Part shown: one piece after another, positions 1 through 6,530 of the stretch
How the letters are laid out: the number at the start of each line of letters is the position of its first letter
Numbering within the stretch: position 1 is the stretch's first letter
From: Bacillota bacterium
Lineage (GTDB): Bacteria; Bacillota; Clostridia; Lachnospirales; Lachnospiraceae
Direction of reading: 5' to 3'
DNA: 7,412 nucleotides
Assembly (NCBI GenBank): GCA_023437885.1
Contig: JAEZFH010000125.1
Location: 1-7,412, forward strand
Notes under the pieces: generated by a model
The model's input: the letters and a program-made list of their open reading frames with translations, nothing else
Database searches by the model: none
What the model was told of the DNA's origin: nothing
Position numbers and translations under genes: made by a program

Positions 1-206
1 GCATATAGCTGTTCTGGTGCGATAACGGGGTATCCCTCCAGCTTTGTACCAGCCAAGGCACGGTTATTATCGCAGAAGGCCAATACTTTGGCCCCAACCC
101 CTTCAAATTCTTCCCGGGCACGCAAACCGCAAGATCCTCCTCCGAATAAAATCACTTGCTTATCCTTGAAATATAACATTTCGTTATCTACAACCCGGAT
201 ATACAT
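1..206 (-). CDS. Rossmann-like nucleotide-binding protein, 5' part only (cut by left window edge)
   Basis: A reading frame opens with ATG at 206 and stays open to base 1, giving 68 full codons plus two bases; the rest lies outside the window. The start is supported by a GGAGG ribosome binding site at 216-220, nine bases upstream. After a short leader the protein has a hydrophobic strand ending in a glycine loop (VILFGGGSCG, residues 18-27). A helix follows, then a second strand ending in CDNN (residues 45-48), and then the phrase LEGYPVIAPEQL. This is the beta-alpha-beta pattern of the PglD-N-like or CoA/NAD-binding-like domain found at the N-terminus of many surface-glycan proteins, where it may be fused to a transferase, methyltransferase or other enzyme. 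The catalytic part is not visible, so no function is assigned. It lies 44 bp behind the CDP-polyol transferase gene and is probably in the same operon. Confidence 0.75.
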   Translation of the reverse strand, partial: MYIRVVDNEMLYFKDKQVILFGGGSCGLRAREEFEGVGAKVLAFCDNNRALAGTKLEGYPVIAPEQLY

Positions 207-250
207 ATCTCTTAACCTCCACCCTCCGGCAACAACCTGTTCTACCTTGA

Positions 251-1474
251 TTACTGATTAATATTCAATAGCTTCGCTACTTTATTATATAAACGTTCCG
301 ATGCCTCCGGCTTCTGTGTATCAAATACTCTGTTAGCAATACTTTCATATTTCTCTCCAATATCTTCCATATACCGCAGGGCATCTTCTAATTCCTCTTG
401 GTTATATACCTTCGGTCCCGGTGTATAATCCTCATAACAGAAATACAATTCTCTTGACTCAGAAATGTATTCTTTATAATCATAAGGAAAGAATATCACT
501 GGTTTCTTTGCAAGTAGAAAATCAAAATAAATCGAGGAATAATCCGTTATCAGGACGTCCGCCAACGGCAGAAAACAATAGGGATCCGACAAAGCATCCA
601 GGAGTAGAACCCCCTCACAACTCCAGTCCTTCCATAAAACTTGCTGCTTCGACTTAGGATGCAGCTTTACACAAAGCAGATACCCTTCCTTAATGAGGAA
701 GCTCTCCAGTCTTGTCTTATTTATGATTTCAAAAAATCCTGTTTCACTGTCACGGAAGGTAGGCATATACAGTGCAATTCTATTCCTATGCCTAGCCGAC
801 TGAAGCTTCTTATATTCTCGCTGCTCCTTAACCGTTAAAACATTCTTTATCGTTTTCGAGAGAAGAATATCATTTCTTGGATATCCCTCAACTAATACAT
901 GCTTAGTACGGAAAGCTGATGCAAATATAGGTTTTAAAGACTTAGAGGTTGATAATATGTAATGTGAAGGCTTTTCATCGGAGATGCATCTTGGTATGGC
1001 ATGAAACCACTCCCAAAAGCCTCTTGGATTCCTAAAATAATCAAACACATTATCCTTCTGTATCTTCTTTAAGGGTATGCCATGCCATAGATTAATCTTT
1101 AAGGCTCCGCCAGACAATACATAGGAGATATCCTTCGGATAATTATCATAAAAGTATACTCCTGCCCGAAGAGAGTTCCAGACCCCGGAGAAACTGTACA
1201 GATAATAAGCTTCCAAGCTGTTGTCCTGAAGGAATTCAACGATTTCTCTTGATTTTGATACCCACACAGCCCGCAACTGCTGACTCTTGTACTGTGATAA
1301 ATATAAATAAAGATATTTGGGATTATCCGCAAATCGTCTTCCAAAGGTGCTTCCAAACACCCATAGTTTTTTATCTCTGGGCATCAGACATAGCAACCCA
1401 TAGACCGGAAGCAGGAGAAGCTGGCTCCAATATTTTAATCCATTCAATAGTCGCTTGCCCATCTTATCAACCAT
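251..1474 (-). CDS. CDP-glycerol:poly(glycerophosphate)-type glycerophosphotransferase family protein (TagB/TagF-like)
   Basis: This 407-residue protein belongs to the family that transfers glycerol phosphate (or ribitol phosphate) from a CDP-polyol onto a growing teichoic-acid-like polymer or a glycan, at the inner face of the membrane. The family signatures appear in order: NLWHGIPLKKI (128-138, with His131 as the likely catalytic base), GYPRND (197-202), YMPTFRDS (236-243), KLHPK (270-274), TDYSS followed by a conserved FDFLLAKKPVIFFPYD block (310-332), and TPGP (351-354). A hydrophobic stretch near residues 18-31 may attach it to the membrane. It lacks the long N-terminal extensions of large polymerases, so a single-transfer or primase-like role is possible. 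The ATG at 1474 has an AAAGG eight bases upstream; Met5 is a weaker alternative. It follows the synthase gene by 41 bp, which suggests co-transcription. Family assignment is firm; the acceptor and polyol are unknown. Confidence 0.9.
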   Translation of the reverse strand: MVDKMGKRLLNGLKYWSQLLLLPVYGLLCLMPRDKKLWVFGSTFGRRFADNPKYLYLYLSQYKSQQLRAVWVSKSREIVEFLQDNSLEAYYLYSFSGVWNSLRAGVYFYDNYPKDISYVLSGGALKINLWHGIPLKKIQKDNVFDYFRNPRGFWEWFHAIPRCISDEKPSHYILSTSKSLKPIFASAFRTKHVLVEGYPRNDILLSKTIKNVLTVKEQREYKKLQSARHRNRIALYMPTFRDSETGFFEIINKTRLESFLIKEGYLLCVKLHPKSKQQVLWKDWSCEGVLLLDALSDPYCFLPLADVLITDYSSIYFDFLLAKKPVIFFPYDYKEYISESRELYFCYEDYTPGPKVYNQEELEDALRYMEDIGEKYESIANRVFDTQKPEASERLYNKVAKLLNINQ

Positions 1475-1515
1475 TCATCTTACCTTTGGTAGTTTTCTTG
1501 ATTAATTCCATCTTT

Positions 1516-3015
1516 CTACCACTTCTTCAATATTGTCTTTCTTTCAATCGGATCCAATGCTCTGATCACCGGATCCTCATAATAAGAATCGTTCAAAATA
1601 TGCGTTGTAGACACCTCTTCAAAAATCGCACCCTTGCTTGACGTAAAGGAATGCTTCTCTCCCCGCAGCACCGTCTGAATATCTCCCGGCTTCATATGGA
1701 TGTCCTCGCCCTCCATGTTCACTGTCAGACCGCCGTACAATAATTGGAAGGTTTCTTCCTTCAGTTTATGCATATGTACCGGATGCTTCTGCCCGGGCAG
1801 GATCACCAGCAGCTTCTTACAGTATTCCCGGTTAATGATACTGATAATAATCGCACCAGTTTGGCGAAAATGCTTCATACCATAATGATGTGACAATTCC
1901 ACCTCAAAGCTCTTACCTAAGGCAATTCCGGCCTCATAGAGCATACCTTTGGCATCATGGACCACGCTCCGCACCAGATTAACATCCGTGAGTTTTCTCT
2001 TCTCCATAAACGGATCATTCGCCGAATAATCTCTTGCAGCTACTGTGCCCCCGATAAACTCCCCGCTTGTCATTTGCTTCTCCAGGCAGGGCATCGCAAA
2101 AAATACATCCTCTTCCGTAATCGGAGTACCTGCTTTTACCGCTTTCTTAAGATAAACTCCCCGCATCAGGGAACGAAGGGAATCGAGTTCATCCTGGCTG
2201 ACATACTTATCATTTTCCTTCTTGGTTCTGCAGATCATCCTCGCATCCAGCACAGCCTTTACCCATCGGTCTGCCTGTTCCGGATTCATGGAATAATTAT
2301 TTAATGTAACCGTCTCCGTAGGAAGCCCCACATGCCGTTCTAAAATCTTTGCACCCTTTGCAACTGCAAGCATTGGCACAGTATTATCATTCGGGTCCTC
2401 ATGCCCGGAATATCCGATGGTTATATCCGGATACCGACGGTTCATGCGGTCAATAAAATCCAGCTGCAATTGATCCAAAGGAGCCGGATACTCTGCAATA
2501 CAATGCAAAAATGCGAAATCACACCCCTTATGGGTAAAGAAATTATATAGCTTGTCAATATCCGACAAGGTCTTTCCTCCGGTTGATAATATCACCGGTT
2601 TACGCGTGAAAGCAATCTTGGTTAGTAAGGGCCAATCTAACGCACTGCAGCTCGCCACCTTAATAATATCAATTCCCTGGTCCATACACCACTCTACCCC
2701 ATCCTCATCAAAGGGGGTACTCATCGCAATCATACCTTCCTCATGGATCATCTCCACCAATTGAGTAAATTGATCTACGCCTAATTTGGTGCCCATAAAC
2801 CGGGGAATATGCTTCACATCATTTCTGTTTTTGTATTCCGGATGGATAAAAGTATCCAGATTACGGTATTGTAATTTAACTGCAGCCTTTATGTTATACT
2901 TTCTTGCAATCCTGCTCATTGCCTTTATGATATCGATGCCATGCTCCACGCTGCCCTGGTGGCTGTTAGCCATCTCAAATATAAATAAATCCTCAAACAA
3001 ATTCATTTCTGACAT
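1516..3015 (-). CDS. neuB: NeuB-family nonulosonate synthase with SAF and C-terminal cupin domains
   Basis: This 499-residue protein has three parts. Residues about 8-260 are the NeuB TIM barrel, which condenses phosphoenolpyruvate with an aldose to give an alpha-keto acid sugar such as sialic, legionaminic or pseudaminic acid or KDN. Visible landmarks are EMANSHQG (14-21), KLQ (47-49), STPFD (99-103), IKVAS (118-122), STGG (144-147), GYSGHE (201-206) and LERHVG (225-230). Residues about 285-346 are a SAF/antifreeze-like domain (YLKKAVKAGTPITEEDV). Residues about 400-470 fit the cupin motif G-X5-H-X-H-X4-E-X6-G exactly (G408, H414, H416, E421, G428), with PGD at 443-445 and H455. Ordinary NeuB proteins are about 340-350 residues and end after SAF. 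GYSGHE departs from the usual GYSDHT, so the substrate may not be N-acetylmannosamine; neuB is used here as a family symbol. The ATG at 3015 is preceded by AAGGAGGA at good spacing, which favours it over Met4. Confidence 0.9.
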   Translation of the reverse strand: MSEMNLFEDLFIFEMANSHQGSVEHGIDIIKAMSRIARKYNIKAAVKLQYRNLDTFIHPEYKNRNDVKHIPRFMGTKLGVDQFTQLVEMIHEEGMIAMSTPFDEDGVEWCMDQGIDIIKVASCSALDWPLLTKIAFTRKPVILSTGGKTLSDIDKLYNFFTHKGCDFAFLHCIAEYPAPLDQLQLDFIDRMNRRYPDITIGYSGHEDPNDNTVPMLAVAKGAKILERHVGLPTETVTLNNYSMNPEQADRWVKAVLDARMICRTKKENDKYVSQDELDSLRSLMRGVYLKKAVKAGTPITEEDVFFAMPCLEKQMTSGEFIGGTVAARDYSANDPFMEKRKLTDVNLVRSVVHDAKGMLYEAGIALGKSFEVELSHHYGMKHFRQTGAIIISIINREYCKKLLVILPGQKHPVHMHKLKEETFQLLYGGLTVNMEGEDIHMKPGDIQTVLRGEKHSFTSSKGAIFEEVSTTHILNDSYYEDPVIRALDPIERKTILKKW

Positions 3016-3020
3016 CTTAA

Positions 3021-3028
3021 TCCTCCTT
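3021..3028 (-). promoter_or_regulatory. Strong ribosome binding site of the synthase gene
   Basis: The minus strand reads AAGGAGGA ending five bases before the ATG at 3015. This near-perfect Shine-Dalgarno sequence decides between Met1 and Met4 of the synthase in favour of Met1. Confidence 0.85.
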
Positions 3029-3043
3029 CAGATGACCTCGCCC

Positions 3044-3062
3044 TCAGGCTATATTAGCCTGA
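3044..3062. repeat. Perfect 8-3-8 inverted repeat in the synthase leader
   Basis: TCAGGCTA, a TAT loop, then TAGCCTGA. In the transcript this would be a small hairpin about 29 bases before the synthase start codon. No T-run follows on either strand, so it is not an intrinsic terminator. It could be an operator or an mRNA structure that affects stability or translation; the sequence does not say which. Confidence 0.6.
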
Positions 3063-3072
3063 TGTGCTGTAC

Positions 3073-3091
3073 TATTTATTCACAATAAATA
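3073..3091. repeat. Second perfect 8-3-8 inverted repeat in the same spacer
   Basis: TATTTATT, a CAC loop, then AATAAATA. It lies 10 bases from the first palindrome and has the same arm and loop sizes but a different, all-A/T arm sequence. An AT-rich palindrome of this size can arise by chance in such a spacer, so a binding-site role is only a possibility. Confidence 0.45.
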
Positions 3092-3095
3092 ACCT

Positions 3096-3110
3096 GATAT
3101 ATTATATATC
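3096..3110. repeat. Third palindrome, AT-rich (7-1-7)
   Basis: GATATAT, one T, then ATATATC. It contains a second TATAAT-like hexamer on the minus strand (3101-3106), but no -35 element sits at a suitable distance. It probably reflects the AT-rich promoter region, though a protein-binding site is not excluded. Confidence 0.35.
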
Positions 3111-3140
3111 GACAAAGTACAGTCATCCGATAAGTACTCC

Positions 3141-3169
3141 ATTATAATTTTACAATAAGTATATTTCGA
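3141..3169 (-). promoter_or_regulatory. Candidate sigma-A promoter for the synthase and downstream genes
   Basis: On the minus strand, TCGAAA (3164-3169, four of six matches to TTGACA) is separated by 17 bases from a perfect TATAAT (3141-3146). It lies in the only long spacer of the cluster (3016-3202, 187 bp), about 125 bases before the synthase start. It would let the synthase, the CDP-polyol transferase and the left-edge gene be expressed independently of the Maf and cytidylyltransferase genes. I saw no terminator after the cytidylyltransferase gene, so read-through from upstream is also likely. Confidence 0.5.
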
Positions 3170-3202
3170 TCTGTAAATTTCTGACACATGGCGTTGCAGA
3201 CT

Positions 3203-4207
3203 CTAATTCAGCAGCTCCGCCAGCCTGTTCATATCCATCATTTTATCATCTATGTAATAATCTGCGTTAGGTTTACCAAAATGCAGCTCATGATACCTTA
3301 CCCCCCAAAGCCCAAGCTGACGCCTGGTGACTTCGCTCCAGTCAATGCCTGTCACATAGCCTCTGGCCGTATGCAATACAATATAGTTCCCCATGTCATA
3401 CAGGGAATTGATTACTTTAATCATAACCGGATTCGGCTCGGCTTCCGCATAATTATTATTTTTTTCTATTTTAGCGATTACACCGTCTATATCAAATACA
3501 AAACGCTGATTGCCAGAGGTAATCCTTAAAAATTCTTCCGCTTTTTTAAACTCTTCTTCAGTATCTATATCATAATTCTTAACCATTTCATAGCCATGGA
3601 TCCGGCTGCCGGACATAGAATAACCTTCCAGAATGACCCTGCCTCGAACCACGTCGATACAGGCATTTTGATAATACACCTTGGGCAGCTGCTGTCTAGG
3701 CATATTATAGCATTCCGCCGGTCCCTCCATAATCGGTGTTATGCTGCCATCCTCCTGCCGGTGCCACATTTTATACGGTATCTCCCTGGCCGGCGCGATA
3801 CTTCGCACCGAATCCGCTTCAGGATGGCGGATTAATATCTCGATCATCGCATCGATATCCGATACCTGGCGAATTGGGTAGGTGGGCCGCAGCTGGACAA
3901 CAATGTCCGCTTCGTATCCTTCCTTCTCCTTCAGAAACCAGAGACAATGATGAAAGACCTCAATATCCAAAGAGGCGTCACCGGCATACTCCACCGGCCG
4001 GAGAAAAGGAACCTCGGCCCCATATGCTTCACCGATTGCAGCATACTCCTCACTATCCGTACTGAGAATAATCCGGTTAATATACCCTGATTGTTTGGCA
4101 TGTTCTATGGAATAAGCCAGCATTGGCTTTCCATCGATGGGGCGGATATTCTTGTGAGGAACGCTTTTAGAGCCGCTCCTGGCCGGAATAATTGCCAATA
4201 TATTCAT
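3203..4207 (-). CDS. neuA: CMP-nonulosonate cytidylyltransferase fused to a HAD-family phosphatase domain
   Basis: This 334-residue protein has two enzymatic halves. Residues 1 to about 228 are an acylneuraminate cytidylyltransferase, which activates a nonulosonic (or related keto) sugar with CTP to a CMP-sugar. Its signatures are IPARSGSKSVPHKNI (7-21), STDSEE (49-54), LRPTYPIR (106-113), RQQLPKVYYQNA (171-182) and DIDTEEE (213-219). Residues about 234-334 are a small HAD domain with all four motifs: DIDG (D239, D241), HTARG (T280), GKP (K312) and IDDK (D320, D321). Such domains remove phosphate from KDN-9-phosphate- or Kdo-8-phosphate-like intermediates. The frame extends upstream to a GTG at 4255, but only one base separates that codon from AAGGA, and family alignment begins at MNILAIIPAR. 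The start at 4207, eight bases after AGAGGA, is therefore chosen. It follows the Maf gene by 54 bp. neuA is a family symbol; the actual sugar is unknown. Confidence 0.9.
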   Translation of the reverse strand: MNILAIIPARSGSKSVPHKNIRPIDGKPMLAYSIEHAKQSGYINRIILSTDSEEYAAIGEAYGAEVPFLRPVEYAGDASLDIEVFHHCLWFLKEKEGYEADIVVQLRPTYPIRQVSDIDAMIEILIRHPEADSVRSIAPAREIPYKMWHRQEDGSITPIMEGPAECYNMPRQQLPKVYYQNACIDVVRGRVILEGYSMSGSRIHGYEMVKNYDIDTEEEFKKAEEFLRITSGNQRFVFDIDGVIAKIEKNNNYAEAEPNPVMIKVINSLYDMGNYIVLHTARGYVTGIDWSEVTRRQLGLWGVRYHELHFGKPNADYYIDDKMMDMNRLAELLN

Positions 4208-4215
4208 ACTTACCA

Positions 4216-4221
4216 TCCTCT
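4216..4221 (-). promoter_or_regulatory. Ribosome binding site that fixes the cytidylyltransferase start
   Basis: AGAGGA on the minus strand lies eight bases before the ATG at 4207. It supports the 334-residue product over the longer 350-codon frame that opens with GTG at 4255. Confidence 0.65.
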
Positions 4222-4261
4222 TTCTCTGTTCTCTTATATGAATTTCTCCATACACTCCTTG

Positions 4262-6094
4262 CTACTGAAGACTTTCTATCACCTTTTCCAGATGCGGGCT
4301 AATAAAATCGCACGCCTCCACAATACGGCGATAGATCTTTTCCGTAGAATCATAAGATATCAATTCATTTTGCTTTTTATCCTCCGATACAAAAAACAGT
4401 TCTTCAATGTCATCCGTATTTTGTCCCACTACATATTGGTCTATGATATTGAAAATATCCTTCTGCTCAATACTATTATTTGTTTCATAAAGCTTTTTAA
4501 GCAAACGGCGGCTTTCCGAAGAATCACCCTGATTTCTTCTTGCATTGAGACTCAGCTTCTGGCAGTCATAAATTGTTCTTCGTGCCTCTTCCCTGATTTC
4601 TGATACCTCTCCCCTGATCTCCTCTAAATAAGCACAGAGCTGCCCGATACCCTCCTGATCAAAGGTCGGCTCCATTTCATCCACAATACGCCTGATATCA
4701 ATGTCTTTGCCGCAGTATTGATCAACTACCTCCCTCAGGGTCATAAGTCGGGTACCCCTGATCAAGGCTCCGCCTTCCGTGGCATCGATGATATCATAGT
4801 CCGAAAGCTGTGCGATAACAGCCTCAAACCACCTTAAAAAGGTATACCAATCATATCTCGTCTTTATCCGGTTCCCCTGATAGTCCTCTACATGCAGTTC
4901 TATCTGTCCGTCATTATATCCAAGCGATCCCTGACCCCCTCCCGCATGAGTAAGACCATTCGTGTAGGCAAGATCCGAACCGATAAGTACAATACGCTTC
5001 CAGTCCGCTTTTACACAAAGCGCAAAAGCCACTGTCGTAACCGATCCCCCGTAGGAGATTTCCCCCATCGCTTTCCCGAAGCGGTGATAGGTTTTACGCA
5101 TCCAGGCAGAGCAATCGGCAATAATTTTCCTCCCCGCATGATTGCCCAGGATCGCCTGGCTTCCCTCCAGGCAGCACAGCAGCGGGACTTCAAAACCAGG
5201 TACCCCTCCGCAGCTGGACAAAGGCTTAACTGCATCCAAATGAACAATAAAGTCAGGCTCTATTCCATGATTTCTAAGCATTCCATAAGCCCGGTCCACC
5301 GCCATAATAATTGCTCTCCCCTTGGCTTCCTTCAAAACCTCGATATTCTTGCTTAAGGATGGTCCGGCCGACACAATGATCACCGGAACCTCCTTGGGGA
5401 GTTCCTTCTTCAAGTCCCAAAAGGAGACGGAGTTTTTAATATGTACGATATTATCAATGGAATTCGCTACAACACTTTGTGCCAGCTTATCATAAGTATT
5501 CTTTACCATCACACTGTTCAAGGTATTATCCTGAAGCATTCTGCGAAAATCCTGATACCCGTCCGGGAATAACCTGTCATATCCGGGATGCAAACATTCC
5601 ATCTGAGAATAAAGGTTCTTCCAGGTAATGGTCTGGGCTACATATCCCGGAAACTGCTCTTCATTTATTCCACCTACCACTATACCCAGCCTTGGATCTC
5701 CAAGCAGTTCCTGTAGAGGATAATTCTCCAACACATGCTTAAAAATCGTGTAGGAGGGCTCGAATACGATAATAAAACGAAATCTCTCCGGCATATCAAG
5801 AAGACAGCTTAAAAACACACCATTTCCCATACCGAACATAACTGCCACCGCATCCAGGTTTTTTGGTCTATACTGCTGTGCCCACCTTACGGCTTCCCGC
5901 ACCGGATCATAGCTGCTATTCAGCCGGAGAATACTATTCTGCTTCTCAATCTCCAATGCCTGCATTTCGGTCCTGGTCGGCAAGGACCGGACAGCAATCG
6001 TTTCTTCAATATTGATAGGCTCCCCTGACTGAAGTCTTTGAAATAATTCCTTGTTATATTCAGCCAAAGCATTTAGATTATCCTGATAATGCAT
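4262..6094 (-). CDS. maf: Maf/DUF115 motility accessory factor, flagellin nonulosonic acid transferase family
   Basis: This 610-residue protein is of the Maf (motility accessory factor, DUF115/MptE-like) family. These cytoplasmic enzymes transfer nonulosonic acid from CMP-sugars to Ser/Thr of flagellin before secretion. An N-terminal Rossmann-like part carries FGMGNG (87-92) and FEPS (111-114). The central DUF115 domain (about 230-450) has SAGPSL (242-247), DRAYGML (267-273), HLD (285-287), YGGSV (348-352), GSDLAYTNG (372-380) with THAGG (382-386), and ATEGGALIRGT (438-448). The C-terminal 150 residues are helical and charged, probably the flagellin-binding part. No signal peptide or membrane segment is seen. 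The ATG at 6094 has AAGGAAG about eight bases upstream, overlapping the end of the preceding gene 15 bp away, so translational coupling is likely. Its position between flagellin and the CMP-sugar genes fits the assigned role. The sugar transferred is not determined. Confidence 0.92.
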   Translation of the reverse strand: MHYQDNLNALAEYNKELFQRLQSGEPINIEETIAVRSLPTRTEMQALEIEKQNSILRLNSSYDPVREAVRWAQQYRPKNLDAVAVMFGMGNGVFLSCLLDMPERFRFIIVFEPSYTIFKHVLENYPLQELLGDPRLGIVVGGINEEQFPGYVAQTITWKNLYSQMECLHPGYDRLFPDGYQDFRRMLQDNTLNSVMVKNTYDKLAQSVVANSIDNIVHIKNSVSFWDLKKELPKEVPVIIVSAGPSLSKNIEVLKEAKGRAIIMAVDRAYGMLRNHGIEPDFIVHLDAVKPLSSCGGVPGFEVPLLCCLEGSQAILGNHAGRKIIADCSAWMRKTYHRFGKAMGEISYGGSVTTVAFALCVKADWKRIVLIGSDLAYTNGLTHAGGGQGSLGYNDGQIELHVEDYQGNRIKTRYDWYTFLRWFEAVIAQLSDYDIIDATEGGALIRGTRLMTLREVVDQYCGKDIDIRRIVDEMEPTFDQEGIGQLCAYLEEIRGEVSEIREEARRTIYDCQKLSLNARRNQGDSSESRRLLKKLYETNNSIEQKDIFNIIDQYVVGQNTDDIEELFFVSEDKKQNELISYDSTEKIYRRIVEACDFISPHLEKVIESLQ

Positions 6095-6109
6095 ATTTCT
6101 AACTTCCTT

Positions 6110-6424
6110 TTATTCCATATTTAAGTTTATAATTTCATCCAACAGCTCCGTAACATCATAATTCATGATGTCCGCCATCAGCACCTTGTCCTGCTGCTCC
6201 ATGGCATCCAAGGCCTGCTTCAATGCCGCCTGCAGCCTATTATTTAAAAGCAGTACTTCTTCTTTTTCCTGCTGTCCCTCTAAAATAACAGAAACCGCTG
6301 TTATATCATCAATTATTGTAATCAGCCCGCGATACCCTTCCTGATCCTTTTGTTGGTAAAAGCAGTCTGCGACAATTTTTATTGTTTCCTTCAGTTTAAT
6401 CAGCTTTTCATGTAACTCATTCAT
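6110..6424 (-). CDS. Small acidic helical protein next to flagellin and Maf (unknown function, chaperone-like)
   Basis: I do not recognise a named family. From ATG 6424 it is 104 residues, acidic and predicted almost wholly helical. There are four helical stretches, at about 3-22, 30-52, 55-77 and 78-102. The last carries the pattern ALDAMEQQDKVLMADIMNYDVTELLDE, split here by position: 67-79 and 80-97. There is one cysteine (21), with no signal peptide or membrane segment. This size and fold type resemble the flagellar export chaperones FliS and FliT, but no diagnostic motif is seen. The frame can also open at GTG 6448 or ATG 6445 (8 or 7 extra residues). AAAGG lies only two bases from ATG 6445, whereas AAGGGA lies 11 bases before ATG 6424, so neither spacing is ideal. 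Being first in the unit and 15 bp before Maf suggests it helps present flagellin for glycosylation or export. Confidence 0.75.
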   Translation of the reverse strand: MNELHEKLIKLKETIKIVADCFYQQKDQEGYRGLITIIDDITAVSVILEGQQEKEEVLLLNNRLQAALKQALDAMEQQDKVLMADIMNYDVTELLDEIINLNME

Positions 6425-6474
6425 TCTTCTACCAATCCCTTCCATCACCTTTCAATATAAAGCCTTCTATTTAT

Positions 6475-6503
6475 ATTATTGCACTTGCGACAATATTTTT
6501 CAA
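6475..6503 (-). promoter_or_regulatory. Sigma-A-type promoter of the glycosylation unit
   Basis: On the minus strand, TTGAAA (6498-6503, five of six matches to TTGACA) is followed after exactly 17 bases by AATAAT (6475-6480, five of six matches to TATAAT). It sits between the flagellin terminator and the small helical gene, about 50 bases before that gene's start. The Maf unit can thus be transcribed apart from flagellin. No flagellar sigma-28 signature (TAAA then CCGATAT) is present here. Confidence 0.65.
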
Positions 6504-6520
6504 AAACATTTTAAAATATT
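6492..6520. repeat. AT-rich inverted repeat overlapping the -35 element
   Basis: AATATTTT (6492-6499) and AAAATATT (6513-6520) form an 8-bp inverted repeat with a 13-base gap that includes most of the -35 hexamer. This arrangement would suit a repressor or activator site, but in such AT-rich DNA it may be chance. Confidence 0.3.
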
Positions 6521-6530
6521 TCATCCGATA

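Noticed and set aside
3044..3062. Palindrome considered as a transcription terminator of the cytidylyltransferase gene
   Set aside because: No T-run follows on either strand, and it lies about 140 bases past that gene, next to the synthase start.
3106..3112. TCGATAT on the minus strand, like a sigma-28 -10 element
   Set aside because: No TAAA-type -35 element lies at 14-16 bases upstream, so a flagellar sigma-factor promoter is not supported.
3117..3136. Direct repeats of AGTAC near the candidate promoter
   Set aside because: Only five bases long and two copies; this is expected by chance in AT-rich DNA.
4234..4251. Five-codon mini-ORF (MEKFI) after AAGGAG, just ahead of the cytidylyltransferase start; possible leader peptide
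   Set aside because: The Shine-Dalgarno to ATG gap is only three bases, there is no attenuator hairpin and no codon bias suggesting a sensing role; a chance ORF is more likely.
4208..4255. N-terminal extension of the cytidylyltransferase from the GTG at 4255
   Set aside because: The ribosome binding site is only one base away from the GTG and the family fold begins at MNILAIIPAR; AGAGGA at 4216-4221 fits the internal ATG.
421..4603. Plus-strand open frames of 60-170 codons opposite the annotated genes
   Set aside because: They lie antisense to genes with clear family motifs, have no convincing ribosome binding sites or recognisable domains, and have the odd composition of shadow frames.
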